In this document: positions 46,749 through 55,446 of the stretch, in pieces
Position numbering within the stretch: the first letter of the stretch is position 1
How the letters are laid out: each line of letters starts with the position of its first letter
Source: Paenibacillus odorifer
Lineage (GTDB): Bacteria; Bacillota; Bacilli; Paenibacillales; Paenibacillaceae
DNA: 64,000 bases
Reading direction: 5' to 3'
Assembly (NCBI RefSeq): GCF_000758725.1
Contig: NZ_CP009428.1
Span: 5,828,001 to 5,892,000, forward strand
The notes under the pieces: model-generated
Told to the model about the DNA's origin: nothing
What the model saw: the letters and a program-made list of their open reading frames with translations, nothing else
Database searches by the model: none
Translations under genes and position numbers: made by a program

Positions 46749-48161
46749 TTAGAACAGGCTTTGTCCATTCGATTCGATTACTTCTTTGTACCAGTGGAAG
46801 GACTTCTTACGGTATCTCTCCAGTGTACCTGAACCATCATCATGACGATCTACATAAATGAAGCCATAACGTTTCTTCAGCTCGGCGCTTGTTGCGCTAA
46901 CCAAGTCGATGCAGCCCCAGCTCGTATACCCCATAACTTCCACGCCATCGGCAATAGCTTCTGCTACTTGAACCAAATGATCTCGCAAATAATTGATCCG
47001 GTAATCGTCGTTTACTATCTTCTCACCGTTCCCGTCTACAACCAGCTGATCGACGGCGCCAAGGCCATTTTCCACGATAAATAGCGGTTTTTGGTATCGG
47101 TCATAGAACATATTCATCACATAACGCAAGCCCTGCGGATCGATCTGCCAACCCCATTCGCTCGCTTCCAGATATGGATTCGCTACCCCGCCCAGCAGAT
47201 TTCCTTCTCCTCTGATCTGTTTCTCCGGATCGGCCGTTTCACATGTGCTCATATAGTAACTGAAAGATATGAAATCCACGGTATGCTTCAGAATTTCTTC
47301 GTCCCCTGGCTCAAAATGAATGTGGATTCCATTTTCCTTAAAGAACCGTTTCATATATCCTGGATAGTAACCTCTGCTATGAACATCCGCGAAAAACATA
47401 TTTTTGTGATCGCTTTGCATCGCCTTGATCAAATCGTCCGGATGCGGAGTGAGCGGATAAATTGGCATGCTCAGCACCATACAGCCTATTTTGAAATCAG
47501 GATTGATCTCATGACCGATCTTCACCGCCAAAGCACTTGCAATGAACTCATGGTGAATGGCCTGATACAGATCCTGCTTACTCAATTTCTCCAATGGAGT
47601 ATTGATTCCGCCACTCATAAATGGGAACTCTAGGATAGAATTGATCTCGTTGAAGGTCAGCCAGTATTTAACCTTATTCTTGTAACGATTAAAGATCGTT
47701 CTCACATATCGCTCGTAAAAATCCACCATCTTACGGTTAACCCATCCATCATACTCTCGTGCCAAATGCAGCGGGGTCTCATAATGGGAGATAGTAACTA
47801 GCGGCTCAATGCCGTATTTATGACACTCATCAAATAGATCATCGTAGAACTGCAAGCCTTGTTCATTCGGCTCCGGCTCGTCCCCTTTCGGAAAAATCCG
47901 TGACCAGGCAATAGACGTCCGGAATACTTTAAAGCCCATTTCCGCAAACAGCTTAATATCTTCTTTATATCGGTGATAGAAGTCGATGCCAATCAACTTC
48001 ATGTTATCGTCGGTAGGAACTTCTGTAGGCGCAGACTTAATGCCATGTGGCATGACATCTTGGGTAGACCAGCCTTTGCCATCATCCTGATATGCCCCTT
48101 CAAGCTGGTTAGCGGCTACAGCCCCACCCCATAGGAATCCTTCTGGAAATTGTAAGTTCAT
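46749..48161 (-). CDS. bglH: 6-phospho-beta-glucosidase, GH1
   Basis: A 470-residue GH1 enzyme that hydrolyses phosphorylated aryl-beta-glucosides to glucose 6-phosphate. The acid/base Glu172 is in LTFNEINS and the nucleophile Glu363 in FIVENGLG. The N-terminal FPEGFLWGGAVAANQLEG is typical of the phospho-specific subgroup. GGGAAG precedes the ATG. Unlike the classic bglPH order, the enzyme gene lies upstream of bglP, has its own terminator, and faces a LacI-family gene across a short divergent region with a palindrome, so it may be controlled separately. Confidence 0.94.
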   Translation of the reverse strand: MNLQFPEGFLWGGAVAANQLEGAYQDDGKGWSTQDVMPHGIKSAPTEVPTDDNMKLIGIDFYHRYKEDIKLFAEMGFKVFRTSIAWSRIFPKGDEPEPNEQGLQFYDDLFDECHKYGIEPLVTISHYETPLHLAREYDGWVNRKMVDFYERYVRTIFNRYKNKVKYWLTFNEINSILEFPFMSGGINTPLEKLSKQDLYQAIHHEFIASALAVKIGHEINPDFKIGCMVLSMPIYPLTPHPDDLIKAMQSDHKNMFFADVHSRGYYPGYMKRFFKENGIHIHFEPGDEEILKHTVDFISFSYYMSTCETADPEKQIRGEGNLLGGVANPYLEASEWGWQIDPQGLRYVMNMFYDRYQKPLFIVENGLGAVDQLVVDGNGEKIVNDDYRINYLRDHLVQVAEAIADGVEVMGYTSWGCIDLVSATSAELKKRYGFIYVDRHDDGSGTLERYRKKSFHWYKEVIESNGQSLF

Positions 48162-48225
48162 ATTTCTTCCCGCCTTTGCTATTGTGATAGTATAGGTTTA
48201 CTGCTCTAATCCGAATCCTAAACCT

Positions 48226-48239
48226 TGGAACGCGTTACA
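48226..48239. promoter_or_regulatory. Palindrome between GH1 and LacI genes (operator candidate)
   Basis: TGGAACGCGTTACA is a palindrome with a single mismatched pair around the core AACGCGTT. It sits in the 112-base divergent region, in the spacer behind a TTGACA -35-like hexamer for the GH1 gene. It fits the size and symmetry of LacI-family operators and is the likely target of the adjacent regulator. Confidence 0.55.
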
Positions 48240-48273
48240 TGTCAAGGATTAATCTTGCAAAGGAGATAAGCCG

Positions 48274-49242
48274 ATGTCCACACTTGACGAAATTGCTAAG
48301 CTGTCAGGCTTTTCCAAAGCTACGGTATCCCGAGTCCTGAACGATTCTCCCCATGTCAGCAAGGAAACTAGGGAGAAAATTCTCGCCATTATGAAAGAGA
48401 CGGACTATGTTCCCAATCGGAATGCCATATCTTTATCCAAAGGCCAAACCCAGCAAATCGGCATGATTACCTTAGACCTAAACGAGCTTATTTTGTGCTT
48501 CATGAACAGCTTCGTCGAAATCTCCGGCCGTTACGGGTATCAGACGATTATTTATACCACCGGCGGAGATAAGCAAAAGGAACTTCAGGCTTTCGAGGAT
48601 CTCAAACAGAAAAGAGTCGACGCCCTGCTTATTCTGACCGCTGTTAACGATAAAAATGTCATAACTTCCTACTGCAAATACGGCCCGATTGTGTCCTGGC
48701 AACGCATGGACCATCCTGAAATACCGTCAGTTGCCATGAACCAATATGACGGATATGCACTCGCTCTAGAACATTTGATAGAGCGGGGTTATACGCGTAT
48801 CGCTAATGCTTTTGGCCGCCCAAGCAGCATAAATACCCAGAGTAGACGACTAGCTTATGAGCAAATCATGGCCAAATATAATCTTCCCATCGTTGAGAAA
48901 TGGTATTACTCCACGATTTATGGAATCCCTGACGGAGAGCAATTGGTGCGAACCCTAATAGGACAACCAGATCAGCCGGATGCCATTCTGTGCTCCAATG
49001 ATTTGGTGGCGGTGGGCGTTCTGAGCGAAGCACGTAGACAGCAGCTGGATGTGCCCCGTGATCTAGCCATCATTGGTTTTGATAATTCGGAGCTGTCGCA
49101 GACGCTCGGAATTACCACTGTTCGGAATCCGATTGCGGGACAGGCGGAGAACGCCTTTCTTCTGCTGGCTCCAACCCTGCTTGGACTGGATATGGAGCTG
49201 CAGCCCCTATCGTTCCAACTGATCGAACGGGAGACAACATAG
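48274..49242 (+). CDS. LacI-family transcriptional regulator
   Basis: A 322-residue repressor with a LacI helix-turn-helix and hinge (TLDEIAKLSGFSKATVSRVL, about residues 3-22, and YVPNRNAISL) and a periplasmic-binding-like sensor domain (about 60-322). AAAGGAG precedes the ATG. It is divergent from the GH1 gene, so it probably represses that gene and itself in the absence of a beta-glucoside signal. The sugar that it binds cannot be read from the sequence. Confidence 0.93.
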   Translation: MSTLDEIAKLSGFSKATVSRVLNDSPHVSKETREKILAIMKETDYVPNRNAISLSKGQTQQIGMITLDLNELILCFMNSFVEISGRYGYQTIIYTTGGDKQKELQAFEDLKQKRVDALLILTAVNDKNVITSYCKYGPIVSWQRMDHPEIPSVAMNQYDGYALALEHLIERGYTRIANAFGRPSSINTQSRRLAYEQIMAKYNLPIVEKWYYSTIYGIPDGEQLVRTLIGQPDQPDAILCSNDLVAVGVLSEARRQQLDVPRDLAIIGFDNSELSQTLGITTVRNPIAGQAENAFLLLAPTLLGLDMELQPLSFQLIERETT

Positions 49243-49329
49243 GTTGCCCATTCCCAGAAGATTACGACTGTACATTCCATAAAAAAAGTAAAATTGTATT
49301 GAAAATTATGATGAAGATGGGTGTTTTTT

Positions 49330-49923
49330 ATGACAAATAATAAATTGAATCCTAGGGTTGATAAATTCTTAAGTAAAGCGAAACAATGGAGGGAAGAATA
49401 TGAGCAGTTGAGAACGATCGTGCTTGATTGCGGGCTGACCGAAGATTATAAGTGGATGCATCCATGTTACACATTTGATGATAAAAACATAGTGTTAATT
49501 CATGGATTTAAAGAATATTGCGCACTTCTCTTTCATAAAGGTGCCTTGTTACAGGATACCAATGGGATTCTAATTCAACAAACAGAAAATGTGCAGGCAG
49601 CGCGCCAAATTCGGTTTACGAATGTGCAACAAATCGTTGAAATGGAAGCTGTTCTGAAAGCCTACATTCAAAATGCCATAGAAGTTGAAAAAGCGGGTTT
49701 GGAAGTCGAATTTAAAAAGAAAGAGGATTACCTCATTCCTGAAGAGCTTCAGACTAAATTCGCTGAACTTCCTGGCTTGAAAACTGCTTTTGAAGCCCTA
49801 ACGCCTGGACGGCAAAACGCATATATTTATCATTTTTCTCAAGCCAAACAATCCAAAACCCGCGTATCACGAATTGAAAAATTCATCCCGCAAATCCTTG
49901 AGGGTAAGGGATTAAATGATTAG
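49330..49923 (+). CDS. YdeI/DUF1801-like protein
   Basis: A 197-residue soluble protein. An N-terminal DUF1801-type domain (about 10-115, with MHPCYTF, NIVLIHGFKEYCALLFHKGA) is followed by a YdeI/OmpD-associated C-terminal part (about 130-197, FEALTPGRQNAYIYHFSQAKQ then TRVSRIEKFIP). Members are common in Firmicutes and Bacteroidetes and have no firm function. The ATG at 49330 is preferred to the GTG at 49321; the ribosome binding site (GGGTG) is weak. It appears to stand alone. Confidence 0.85.
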   Translation: MTNNKLNPRVDKFLSKAKQWREEYEQLRTIVLDCGLTEDYKWMHPCYTFDDKNIVLIHGFKEYCALLFHKGALLQDTNGILIQQTENVQAARQIRFTNVQQIVEMEAVLKAYIQNAIEVEKAGLEVEFKKKEDYLIPEELQTKFAELPGLKTAFEALTPGRQNAYIYHFSQAKQSKTRVSRIEKFIPQILEGKGLND

Positions 49924-49943
49924 CGTTGCTGACAATGAGTCAA

Positions 49944-50855
49944 TTAAGCCTTAGGGTTTATTGGCTCTTTTTTTATTTTGTCTTCTTTTAACTGCTTGTA
50001 ATAATCCTCAACAAAGGCCTTGAACTTTTTAGCGACATTAGTCATGTATCGGTTGGTATACCATGAGATTTCAATGGTGCGGGTACTTATGGGTTCTTCA
50101 ATGGGAAGAAGTACCACTGAGGATCCTTGAGAACCACCCCAAGTTACAGCGGGGATAAAAGAAACCCCTAGTCCCGAACGGACTAGACTGCGTACCATCG
50201 AAGGCTCATCGCATTCATAAATGATACGCGGAGCAAATCCGGCGGCGTAACATAGAGAATCCGTCGTTTCGCGCAGCTGCTTGCCTATTTTCAAACTAAT
50301 AAAGCCGTCTTCCGCGAGTTCATTCAGATGTACACTTTTTCGGGTTGCGAGCCTGTGCTCATTAGGAACCGCCAGCATGATTTCTTCCGTTAATACCGGT
50401 GTGGACGCTGTTCCTGGAATCTTGAGCGGAGTAGAAGAAATACACAAATCAAAAGCCGGATACCGTGAGATCTCCTGATCCTGCTGCAATAGCTTAAATT
50501 GAGCTTCCGGGTACTTCTGGCGAAATAATGTGATCATATCCGGAAGCAAATAGGAACCCGCCTGGATAAAAATCACCACAGTTCCTGTCGGTCTCTCAGA
50601 CAAGTCCAATAGCTCTGTTTTCCCCTCCTCTAACGTTTGTAGGGCTGAATCAACTTTCACAAGAAACCGCTTCCCATATTCATTTAATCGAATGTATTTT
50701 CCTGTGCGATCAAACAATTTGACATTTAATTCGCCCTCAAGATTTTTGATCATTTTACTTATAGCCGGCTGTGAGATTTGGAGTATTTCGGCTGCCCGGG
50801 TCATATTCTCAAGCTTTGCAACCGTTTGAAAGTATCGAAGCGAAAGTAAATCCAA
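49944..50855 (-). CDS. LysR-family transcriptional regulator
   Basis: A 303-residue regulator with a winged helix-turn-helix (LRYFQTVAKLENMTRAAEIL, then SQPAISKMIKNLE, about residues 5-45) and a substrate-binding domain (about 90-295). The frame begins with GTG at 50864, but that codon lies inside the GAGGG ribosome binding site; a TTG at 50855, 8 bases after it, gives the usual start MDLLSLRYF. It is divergent from the esterase gene and should control it through the palindrome between them. Confidence 0.9.
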   Translation of the reverse strand: MDLLSLRYFQTVAKLENMTRAAEILQISQPAISKMIKNLEGELNVKLFDRTGKYIRLNEYGKRFLVKVDSALQTLEEGKTELLDLSERPTGTVVIFIQAGSYLLPDMITLFRQKYPEAQFKLLQQDQEISRYPAFDLCISSTPLKIPGTASTPVLTEEIMLAVPNEHRLATRKSVHLNELAEDGFISLKIGKQLRETTDSLCYAAGFAPRIIYECDEPSMVRSLVRSGLGVSFIPAVTWGGSQGSSVVLLPIEEPISTRTIEISWYTNRYMTNVAKKFKAFVEDYYKQLKEDKIKKEPINPKA

Positions 50856-50871
50856 CAAAACCACCCTCTTC

Positions 50872-50889
50872 TATAACCTTAGAGTTATA
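50872..50889. promoter_or_regulatory. LysR-type binding site candidate
   Basis: TATAAC-cttaga-GTTATA is an interrupted perfect palindrome containing the T-N11-A pattern of LysR-type sites. It lies directly upstream of the LysR gene and about 100 bases before the esterase start. Confidence 0.55.
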
Positions 50890-50990
50890 TATTTCATATA
50901 AAATAATATATTTTTCATCATCATAGCAGAACACTATAATAAAGAGAATTATAAATACACAAGAATCTGCAGGAGAAAGGGGAATTATAA

Positions 50991-52604
50991 ATGAGCACAC
51001 GAGAACCAATGAAAGAAACCATTACAATCTCCAGCGGTCAGCTTAAGGGCATACGTCTGCCAGAACTTGGGGCGATCGCATGGTTAGGAATTCCTTATGC
51101 GGAACCCCCTATAGATAAGCTCAGATGGAAGGCACCACGTGAGATAGAACCTTGGACAGGTGTATTGCCTGCAAGCCATTTTAATAATAGCAGTGTCCAA
51201 TTCATTCAAGGGGACCCTGGCGGCAGTGAAGATTGCCTCTTTTTGAATATTTGGCGACCGGATCATGCCGAGGCAGGCTTACCCGTATTCGTCTTCCTCC
51301 ACGGCGGCGGAAATATTGGGGGTTCGGGACGGGATTTTCAAGGTGGAGAATTGGCGTGTAAGACAAATAGTATAGTGGTTACAGTGAACTACCGTTTAGG
51401 AGCAATGGGATTTTTCCGGCATCCCTCACTCCGAACGGGGGACCCCTTGGATGACTCGGGAAATTACGGTCTCCTCGATATTCTTCATGCGCTAAAATGG
51501 CTGCACAAAAACATTGTTTGCTTTGGGGGGAATCCAGGAAATATAACATTAGGGGGCCAGTCTGCAGGTGCAAGAAATGCATTAGCTGCTTACCTTTCCC
51601 CGCTAGGCAGAGGGCTCTTCCATAAGCTTTTTATTATGAGTGGAGGTTTAACGACGGCTGCTACGAAGCAAAGCGAAGAAAAAGCAGACGACATTTTAAC
51701 GGAGTTATTAATAAAAACAGGAATAGCCAGCACTCAAGATGAGGCGCGAGTATGGATTTCCACACAATCTGCGGATAAGATTTCCGACTTCCTATATCGT
51801 CAGAATGCCTTTCACTTTGTCGAAATCATTCGGGAGACTGGGCTTCAGATGGCTGCTTTTCCTCATTTGATCGAAGACGGCACGGTCATTCCTATTGGTG
51901 GCTTCGACAATCTAAATAACCGCGAGCACCCTTGCCTGCCGATCATCCTAGGCAGCACTGCCAGCGAATTCTCCGAGTTCACTTTATGGGATACTCATTT
52001 CTTCTCCCTAGTGCAAAATGAAGAGTTAGCCGGAAATGTGGAAGAAAAGAAGCTATATGAAGCATCAGTCCAATATGGGAGCGATCTGTATGCAGAATTT
52101 AATGTAGAGCAGACTACAGAGATATTTTTAACCACAATTCCAGAGATGCCGATTTATGCTTACCAGTTCGCCTGGGGGTTAAGAGACGGAGTGATCGATC
52201 CTTACATCCGTTTTCTTATTGGTGCCCCGCATGGTGCAGACATCCCCTTCTATACAGGTGACTTTTCCGGTGTCCAGGAAAGATTCCCTGCGGGAGTAAT
52301 TTCCGAGCATAACGAGCCTGGGCGTAACATGCTCTCTTCCCTGATGAGGGACTATTTACGGCATTTCTTATATACCGGTAATCCTAATGCTGAGGGACAA
52401 CCTGCTTGGCAACGATGCACCACCCATCCCCGGTCTGCCGAAATTCTCAGGTTAGATGCTAACCAACATCAGGCTATTGTTCAATCCGTCTGCAAACTTG
52501 TAAAAAATGATATCCTGTCCCAAATGGACAATGATCCCCGTTTAGCAGCAGAACAGCGCAATTGGCTAAAAAACAATTTATTTGCGGGACGTTTTTTCTG
52601 GTAA
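50991..52604 (+). CDS. Type B carboxylesterase
   Basis: A 537-residue alpha/beta-hydrolase of the carboxylesterase B family, similar to Bacillus para-nitrobenzyl esterases. The nucleophile Ser191 is in GGQSAGA, the oxyanion-hole motif is FLHGGGNIGG (about 102-111), EDCLFLNIW (80-88) is the family signature, and the catalytic histidine is in GAPHGADIPF. No signal peptide is present. AGGAGAAAGGGG precedes the ATG. It is controlled by the divergent LysR protein and is followed 44 bases later by a TauE/SafE exporter gene. The physiological ester is unknown. Confidence 0.93.
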   Translation: MSTREPMKETITISSGQLKGIRLPELGAIAWLGIPYAEPPIDKLRWKAPREIEPWTGVLPASHFNNSSVQFIQGDPGGSEDCLFLNIWRPDHAEAGLPVFVFLHGGGNIGGSGRDFQGGELACKTNSIVVTVNYRLGAMGFFRHPSLRTGDPLDDSGNYGLLDILHALKWLHKNIVCFGGNPGNITLGGQSAGARNALAAYLSPLGRGLFHKLFIMSGGLTTAATKQSEEKADDILTELLIKTGIASTQDEARVWISTQSADKISDFLYRQNAFHFVEIIRETGLQMAAFPHLIEDGTVIPIGGFDNLNNREHPCLPIILGSTASEFSEFTLWDTHFFSLVQNEELAGNVEEKKLYEASVQYGSDLYAEFNVEQTTEIFLTTIPEMPIYAYQFAWGLRDGVIDPYIRFLIGAPHGADIPFYTGDFSGVQERFPAGVISEHNEPGRNMLSSLMRDYLRHFLYTGNPNAEGQPAWQRCTTHPRSAEILRLDANQHQAIVQSVCKLVKNDILSQMDNDPRLAAEQRNWLKNNLFAGRFFW

Positions 52605-52648
52605 GATAAATGATTGTAGAATTCACGTAGAGGAAGGAACATGCTGTT

Positions 52649-53446
52649 GTGCTAACTTACTTACTGCTCTTAGTCATCGGGCTAGCAGCTGGCATTTCCG
52701 GTTCATTGGTCGGACTTGGCGGCGGGTTCATCGTTGTGCCTGCGTTGGCTTTCCTTTTTCCTGATATGGAGCCTTCACATCTGGCTGGCACATCAATGGC
52801 GATGCTGCTTTTCAACTCCATCTCAAGCACTTATGTGTACGCAAAGCAGAAGAGAATCGATTATCAAGCAGCGCTCACCTTTGCCGCCGTCTCGATTCCG
52901 GGTTCAGTAATAGGTGCACTCTTTACCAAGCAAATGGGCGGGAGAATGTTTTTCGTAAGCTTCGGGATTTTCTTAATCCTTGTCGCTTTATTGCTCTTGT
53001 TCAAGCCGAACAAACCCATCCATTGGCCTTTCAAACCAACCGTGAAGCGAAGCTTTTCCGATAATAGCGGTGCTCATTTCGAATATGCTTATCATATGCC
53101 TACCGGCATAATCATCAGTTTTCTTGTTGGCTTTGTAGCAAGCCTATTTGGGATTGGCGGCGGGAGTCTTATGGTTCCGACAATGACCTTACTTCTCGGC
53201 TTTGCGCCACATATCGCTGTTGCAACTTCGATGCTTCAAATTTTCCTGTCAGCTATCGTAAGCACCACAACACATGCCTTTTTATTGAATGTTGAGTGGT
53301 TTATGGTGTTAGCCCTAGCACCTGGCGCAATTATCGGCGGTCAAATTGGCGCACGCCTGGCAAAACGCCTTCCTGCCCAGCTGCTTCTAAAGCTATTAGC
53401 CGTTTTTCTCATCATCGTTTCGCTTCGTTTGATGATGAAAGGGTAG
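52649..53446 (+). CDS. TauE/SafE-family anion exporter
   Basis: A 265-residue membrane protein with about eight hydrophobic segments and the two family repeats GSLVGLGGGFIVVPAL (about 18-33) and ASLFGIGGGSLMVPTM (about 164-179). Members export sulfite, sulfoacetate or other organic anions. The start is a GTG with AGGAAGG upstream; spacing is long (11 bases), so the start is a little uncertain. It follows the esterase gene by 44 bases and ends at a strong terminator, so esterase and exporter probably form one LysR-controlled operon, perhaps exporting an acid released by the esterase. Confidence 0.88.
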   Translation: MLTYLLLLVIGLAAGISGSLVGLGGGFIVVPALAFLFPDMEPSHLAGTSMAMLLFNSISSTYVYAKQKRIDYQAALTFAAVSIPGSVIGALFTKQMGGRMFFVSFGIFLILVALLLLFKPNKPIHWPFKPTVKRSFSDNSGAHFEYAYHMPTGIIISFLVGFVASLFGIGGGSLMVPTMTLLLGFAPHIAVATSMLQIFLSAIVSTTTHAFLLNVEWFMVLALAPGAIIGGQIGARLAKRLPAQLLLKLLAVFLIIVSLRLMMKG

Positions 53447-53460
53447 GTCATTATGTAAAA

Positions 53461-53498
53461 AGTCCTGATGGATCAAGAGTTTCTTGATCCTCAGGACT
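53461..53498. terminator. Terminator after the TauE/SafE gene (repeat copy B)
   Basis: AGTCCTGATGGATCAAGA (53461-53478) pairs with TCTTGATCCTCAGGACT (53482-53498). It has T residues on the plus strand and A residues before the left arm, so it can act in both directions. It is the most perfect of three copies of the same hairpin. Confidence 0.9.
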
Positions 53499-53550
53499 TT
53501 TTTATTGTGACTGTGGGACTGATACTTGGCTAATTCTATCGAATTTTAAG

Positions 53551-53570
53551 TCTCTTCAGGATTTCTTTAG
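53551..53570. promoter_or_regulatory. Direct repeat upstream of dedA (response-regulator box candidate)
   Basis: TCTTCAG (53553-53559) and TCTTTAG (53564-53570) are direct repeats with an 11-base period, the geometry bound by OmpR/PhoB-type regulators, one of which is encoded in this operon. The match is short and could be chance. Confidence 0.35.
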
Positions 53571-53642
53571 AATTCCCCCACCTAATTCCTCAGTTTTTTT
53601 AGTTAAGATTTCTGTATTGAAGTAAGCGAAGGAGGTGTCATA

Positions 53643-54140
53643 TTGGCCAGTAATACCATTTTAGAGCTAATCAATCAGTATGGTTATCTGATTTTTTATC
53701 TTGCTTTCACGCTAGGCCCTTTTGGAATTCCAATTCCTAATGAAATTACGATCCTCACCGGAGCTACCCTAAGCCACATGGGGATTATCAATTTCTGGAT
53801 GACTTATTTCTGCATTTTGTCAGGGTTATTAACGGCCTTTACGGTTGCCTACTTTGCAGGTAAATTCTTTGGGCAAAAGCTGAAGTGCAAATTTGAAGCT
53901 AATAGACATTTTAAAAAAGCAGAGCAGATTCTAAAAAAACGAGGGCGTACAGCTATGTACATCGGCATGTTTATTCCAGTTGTACGTTACATCATTCCCA
54001 TGTTGATCGGGCTCAGCGGTACAAGCTATAAACGATTCGCCCTTATTTCATATCCCAGTGCTTTAAGTTGGACCTTACTCTTCTTCTTTGTAGGAACGTA
54101 CTTTGGAGATCACATCCTATCAAAAATAATAAACATCTAA
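53643..54140 (+). CDS. DedA-family membrane protein
   Basis: A 165-residue DedA/VTT protein with about five hydrophobic segments. The family features are FGIPIPNEITILTGATLS (re-entrant region, about 26-43) and the arginine-bearing GMFIPVVRYIIPMLIG (about 110-125). DedA proteins are membrane transporters or flippases linked to undecaprenyl phosphate or phospholipid movement and to resistance against cationic peptides. The TTG start has AAGGAGG 7 bases upstream. It heads a tight run: methyltransferase, response regulator, kinase, second methyltransferase. Shorter than many DedA proteins (about 200), but with no visible break. Confidence 0.9.
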   Translation: MASNTILELINQYGYLIFYLAFTLGPFGIPIPNEITILTGATLSHMGIINFWMTYFCILSGLLTAFTVAYFAGKFFGQKLKCKFEANRHFKKAEQILKKRGRTAMYIGMFIPVVRYIIPMLIGLSGTSYKRFALISYPSALSWTLLFFFVGTYFGDHILSKIINI

Positions 54141-54170
54141 ATAAACTCTGAAATTATGGAGGAATTCCAA

Positions 54171-54734
54171 ATGAGCTTCAATGAAAAACTCTTATTTTTA
54201 AGAAGTTTTATTCATGATCCAAAACAGGTAGGCAGCGTTACCCCGAGTTCCCGGTTTCTGGCACACAGCATGGTTAACCAAGCCCCTTGGCATGAAGTTA
54301 AAGCAGTCGCTGAACTTGGATCAGGTACAGGTGCAATCACCCGTGTAATCAATACTAAGGTAACTAGTACAACGAAAGTGTTACTATTTGAGATGGATAA
54401 AACCATGAGGCATAACCTGAAGACAAACTATCCGGATTTCTCCTGTTATCATAATGCTGCTAGTTTAGTAGAAACAATTAAAAGTTCACATATTCATCAG
54501 TTAGATTGTATTTTTAGTGGGCTGCCCTTTTTCAATTTTGAGCCCGAATTAAGAAATACATTAGTTGAACAGATCTACCAATCCCTTAAACCTGAGGGAT
54601 TATTTATTGCCTTTCAGTATTCACTTCAAATGAAGAAGCAACTCTCCGAATATTTTAATATTGATACAATAAAATATGTGCCATTTAATTTCCCTCCCGC
54701 TTTCGTCTACGTCTGTCGTAAAAGGGAAACATAA
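54171..54734 (+). CDS. Class I SAM-dependent methyltransferase (phospholipid N-methyltransferase-like)
   Basis: A 187-residue methyltransferase. The SAM-binding motif I is VAELGSGTGAITRV (about 43-56), preceded by FIHDPKQVGSVTPSS, a pattern shared by PmtA-type phospholipid N-methyltransferases and rRNA dimethylases of the KsgA/Erm fold. SGLPFFNF (about 112-119) sits where KsgA-type enzymes have their catalytic N-L-P-Y/F motif. GGAGG lies 8 bases before the ATG at 54171. The substrate could be a phospholipid head group or RNA; DedA next door favours lipid. A broken second copy lies 1.8 kb downstream. Confidence 0.85.
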   Translation: MSFNEKLLFLRSFIHDPKQVGSVTPSSRFLAHSMVNQAPWHEVKAVAELGSGTGAITRVINTKVTSTTKVLLFEMDKTMRHNLKTNYPDFSCYHNAASLVETIKSSHIHQLDCIFSGLPFFNFEPELRNTLVEQIYQSLKPEGLFIAFQYSLQMKKQLSEYFNIDTIKYVPFNFPPAFVYVCRKRET

Positions 54735-54765
54735 TAAAATAAATACAGAAGAGGGGCAGCGTCCA

Positions 54766-55446
54766 TTGAATACAATTCTTGTTGCAGATGATGATTCTGA
54801 AATTCGAGATGTGATTCATGTTTACTTAAGGAATGAAGGTTACCAAGTGCTTGAAGCTGCAGATGGTCAAGAGGCGTTGAATACAATACAAACAACATCC
54901 ATTCAATTAGTTATCCTTGATGTGATGATGCCTCAAATGGACGGTATCACAGCCTGTCTCAAAATTAGGGAAATATCAAATATCCCAATTATTATGCTCT
55001 CAGCCAAGCAAGAGGACATTGATAAAATCACAGGTCTAACTACCGGGGCAGATGATTACATGATCAAACCGTTTAATCCACTGGAACTACTGGCCCGTGT
55101 AAAAGCTCAGTTACGGCGTCAGTCCTTAATTGGAAAGGAAGAATTCAACTCTCTGCTTATAATTAAAAACCTGATCATAGATAAAAATAAACATTCCGTA
55201 AAGTTAAACGGAATTGAAGTTTCATTAACTCCACTAGAGTTTGCGATTTTAACCCTGCTTGCAAGCCGGCCTGGGCAAGTTTATAGTTCGGAGCAAATTT
55301 ACGAGAGTGTATGGAAAGAGCCTTACGGATATTCTGACAATACCGTAATGGTTCATATTCGTAACTTAAGAGAAAAATTAGAGGAAAACCCAAGAGAACC
55401 TCTGTATATTAAGACAGTCTGGGGAGTTGGTTACAAAGTTGATTAG
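54766..55446 (+). CDS. OmpR/PhoB-family response regulator (VanR-like)
   Basis: A 226-residue regulator with a receiver domain (Asp52 in VILDVMMP, Lys in YMIKPFNPLELLARV) and a C-terminal winged helix (about 130-226, ending HIRNLREKLE...VWGVGYKVD). A longer frame exists upstream, overlapping the methyltransferase gene, but the TTG at 54766 has GAGGGG 9 bases upstream and gives the normal start NTILVADDD. It pairs with the kinase that overlaps its end. It probably controls this operon and perhaps other envelope genes. Confidence 0.92.
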   Translation: MNTILVADDDSEIRDVIHVYLRNEGYQVLEAADGQEALNTIQTTSIQLVILDVMMPQMDGITACLKIREISNIPIIMLSAKQEDIDKITGLTTGADDYMIKPFNPLELLARVKAQLRRQSLIGKEEFNSLLIIKNLIIDKNKHSVKLNGIEVSLTPLEFAILTLLASRPGQVYSSEQIYESVWKEPYGYSDNTVMVHIRNLREKLEENPREPLYIKTVWGVGYKVD

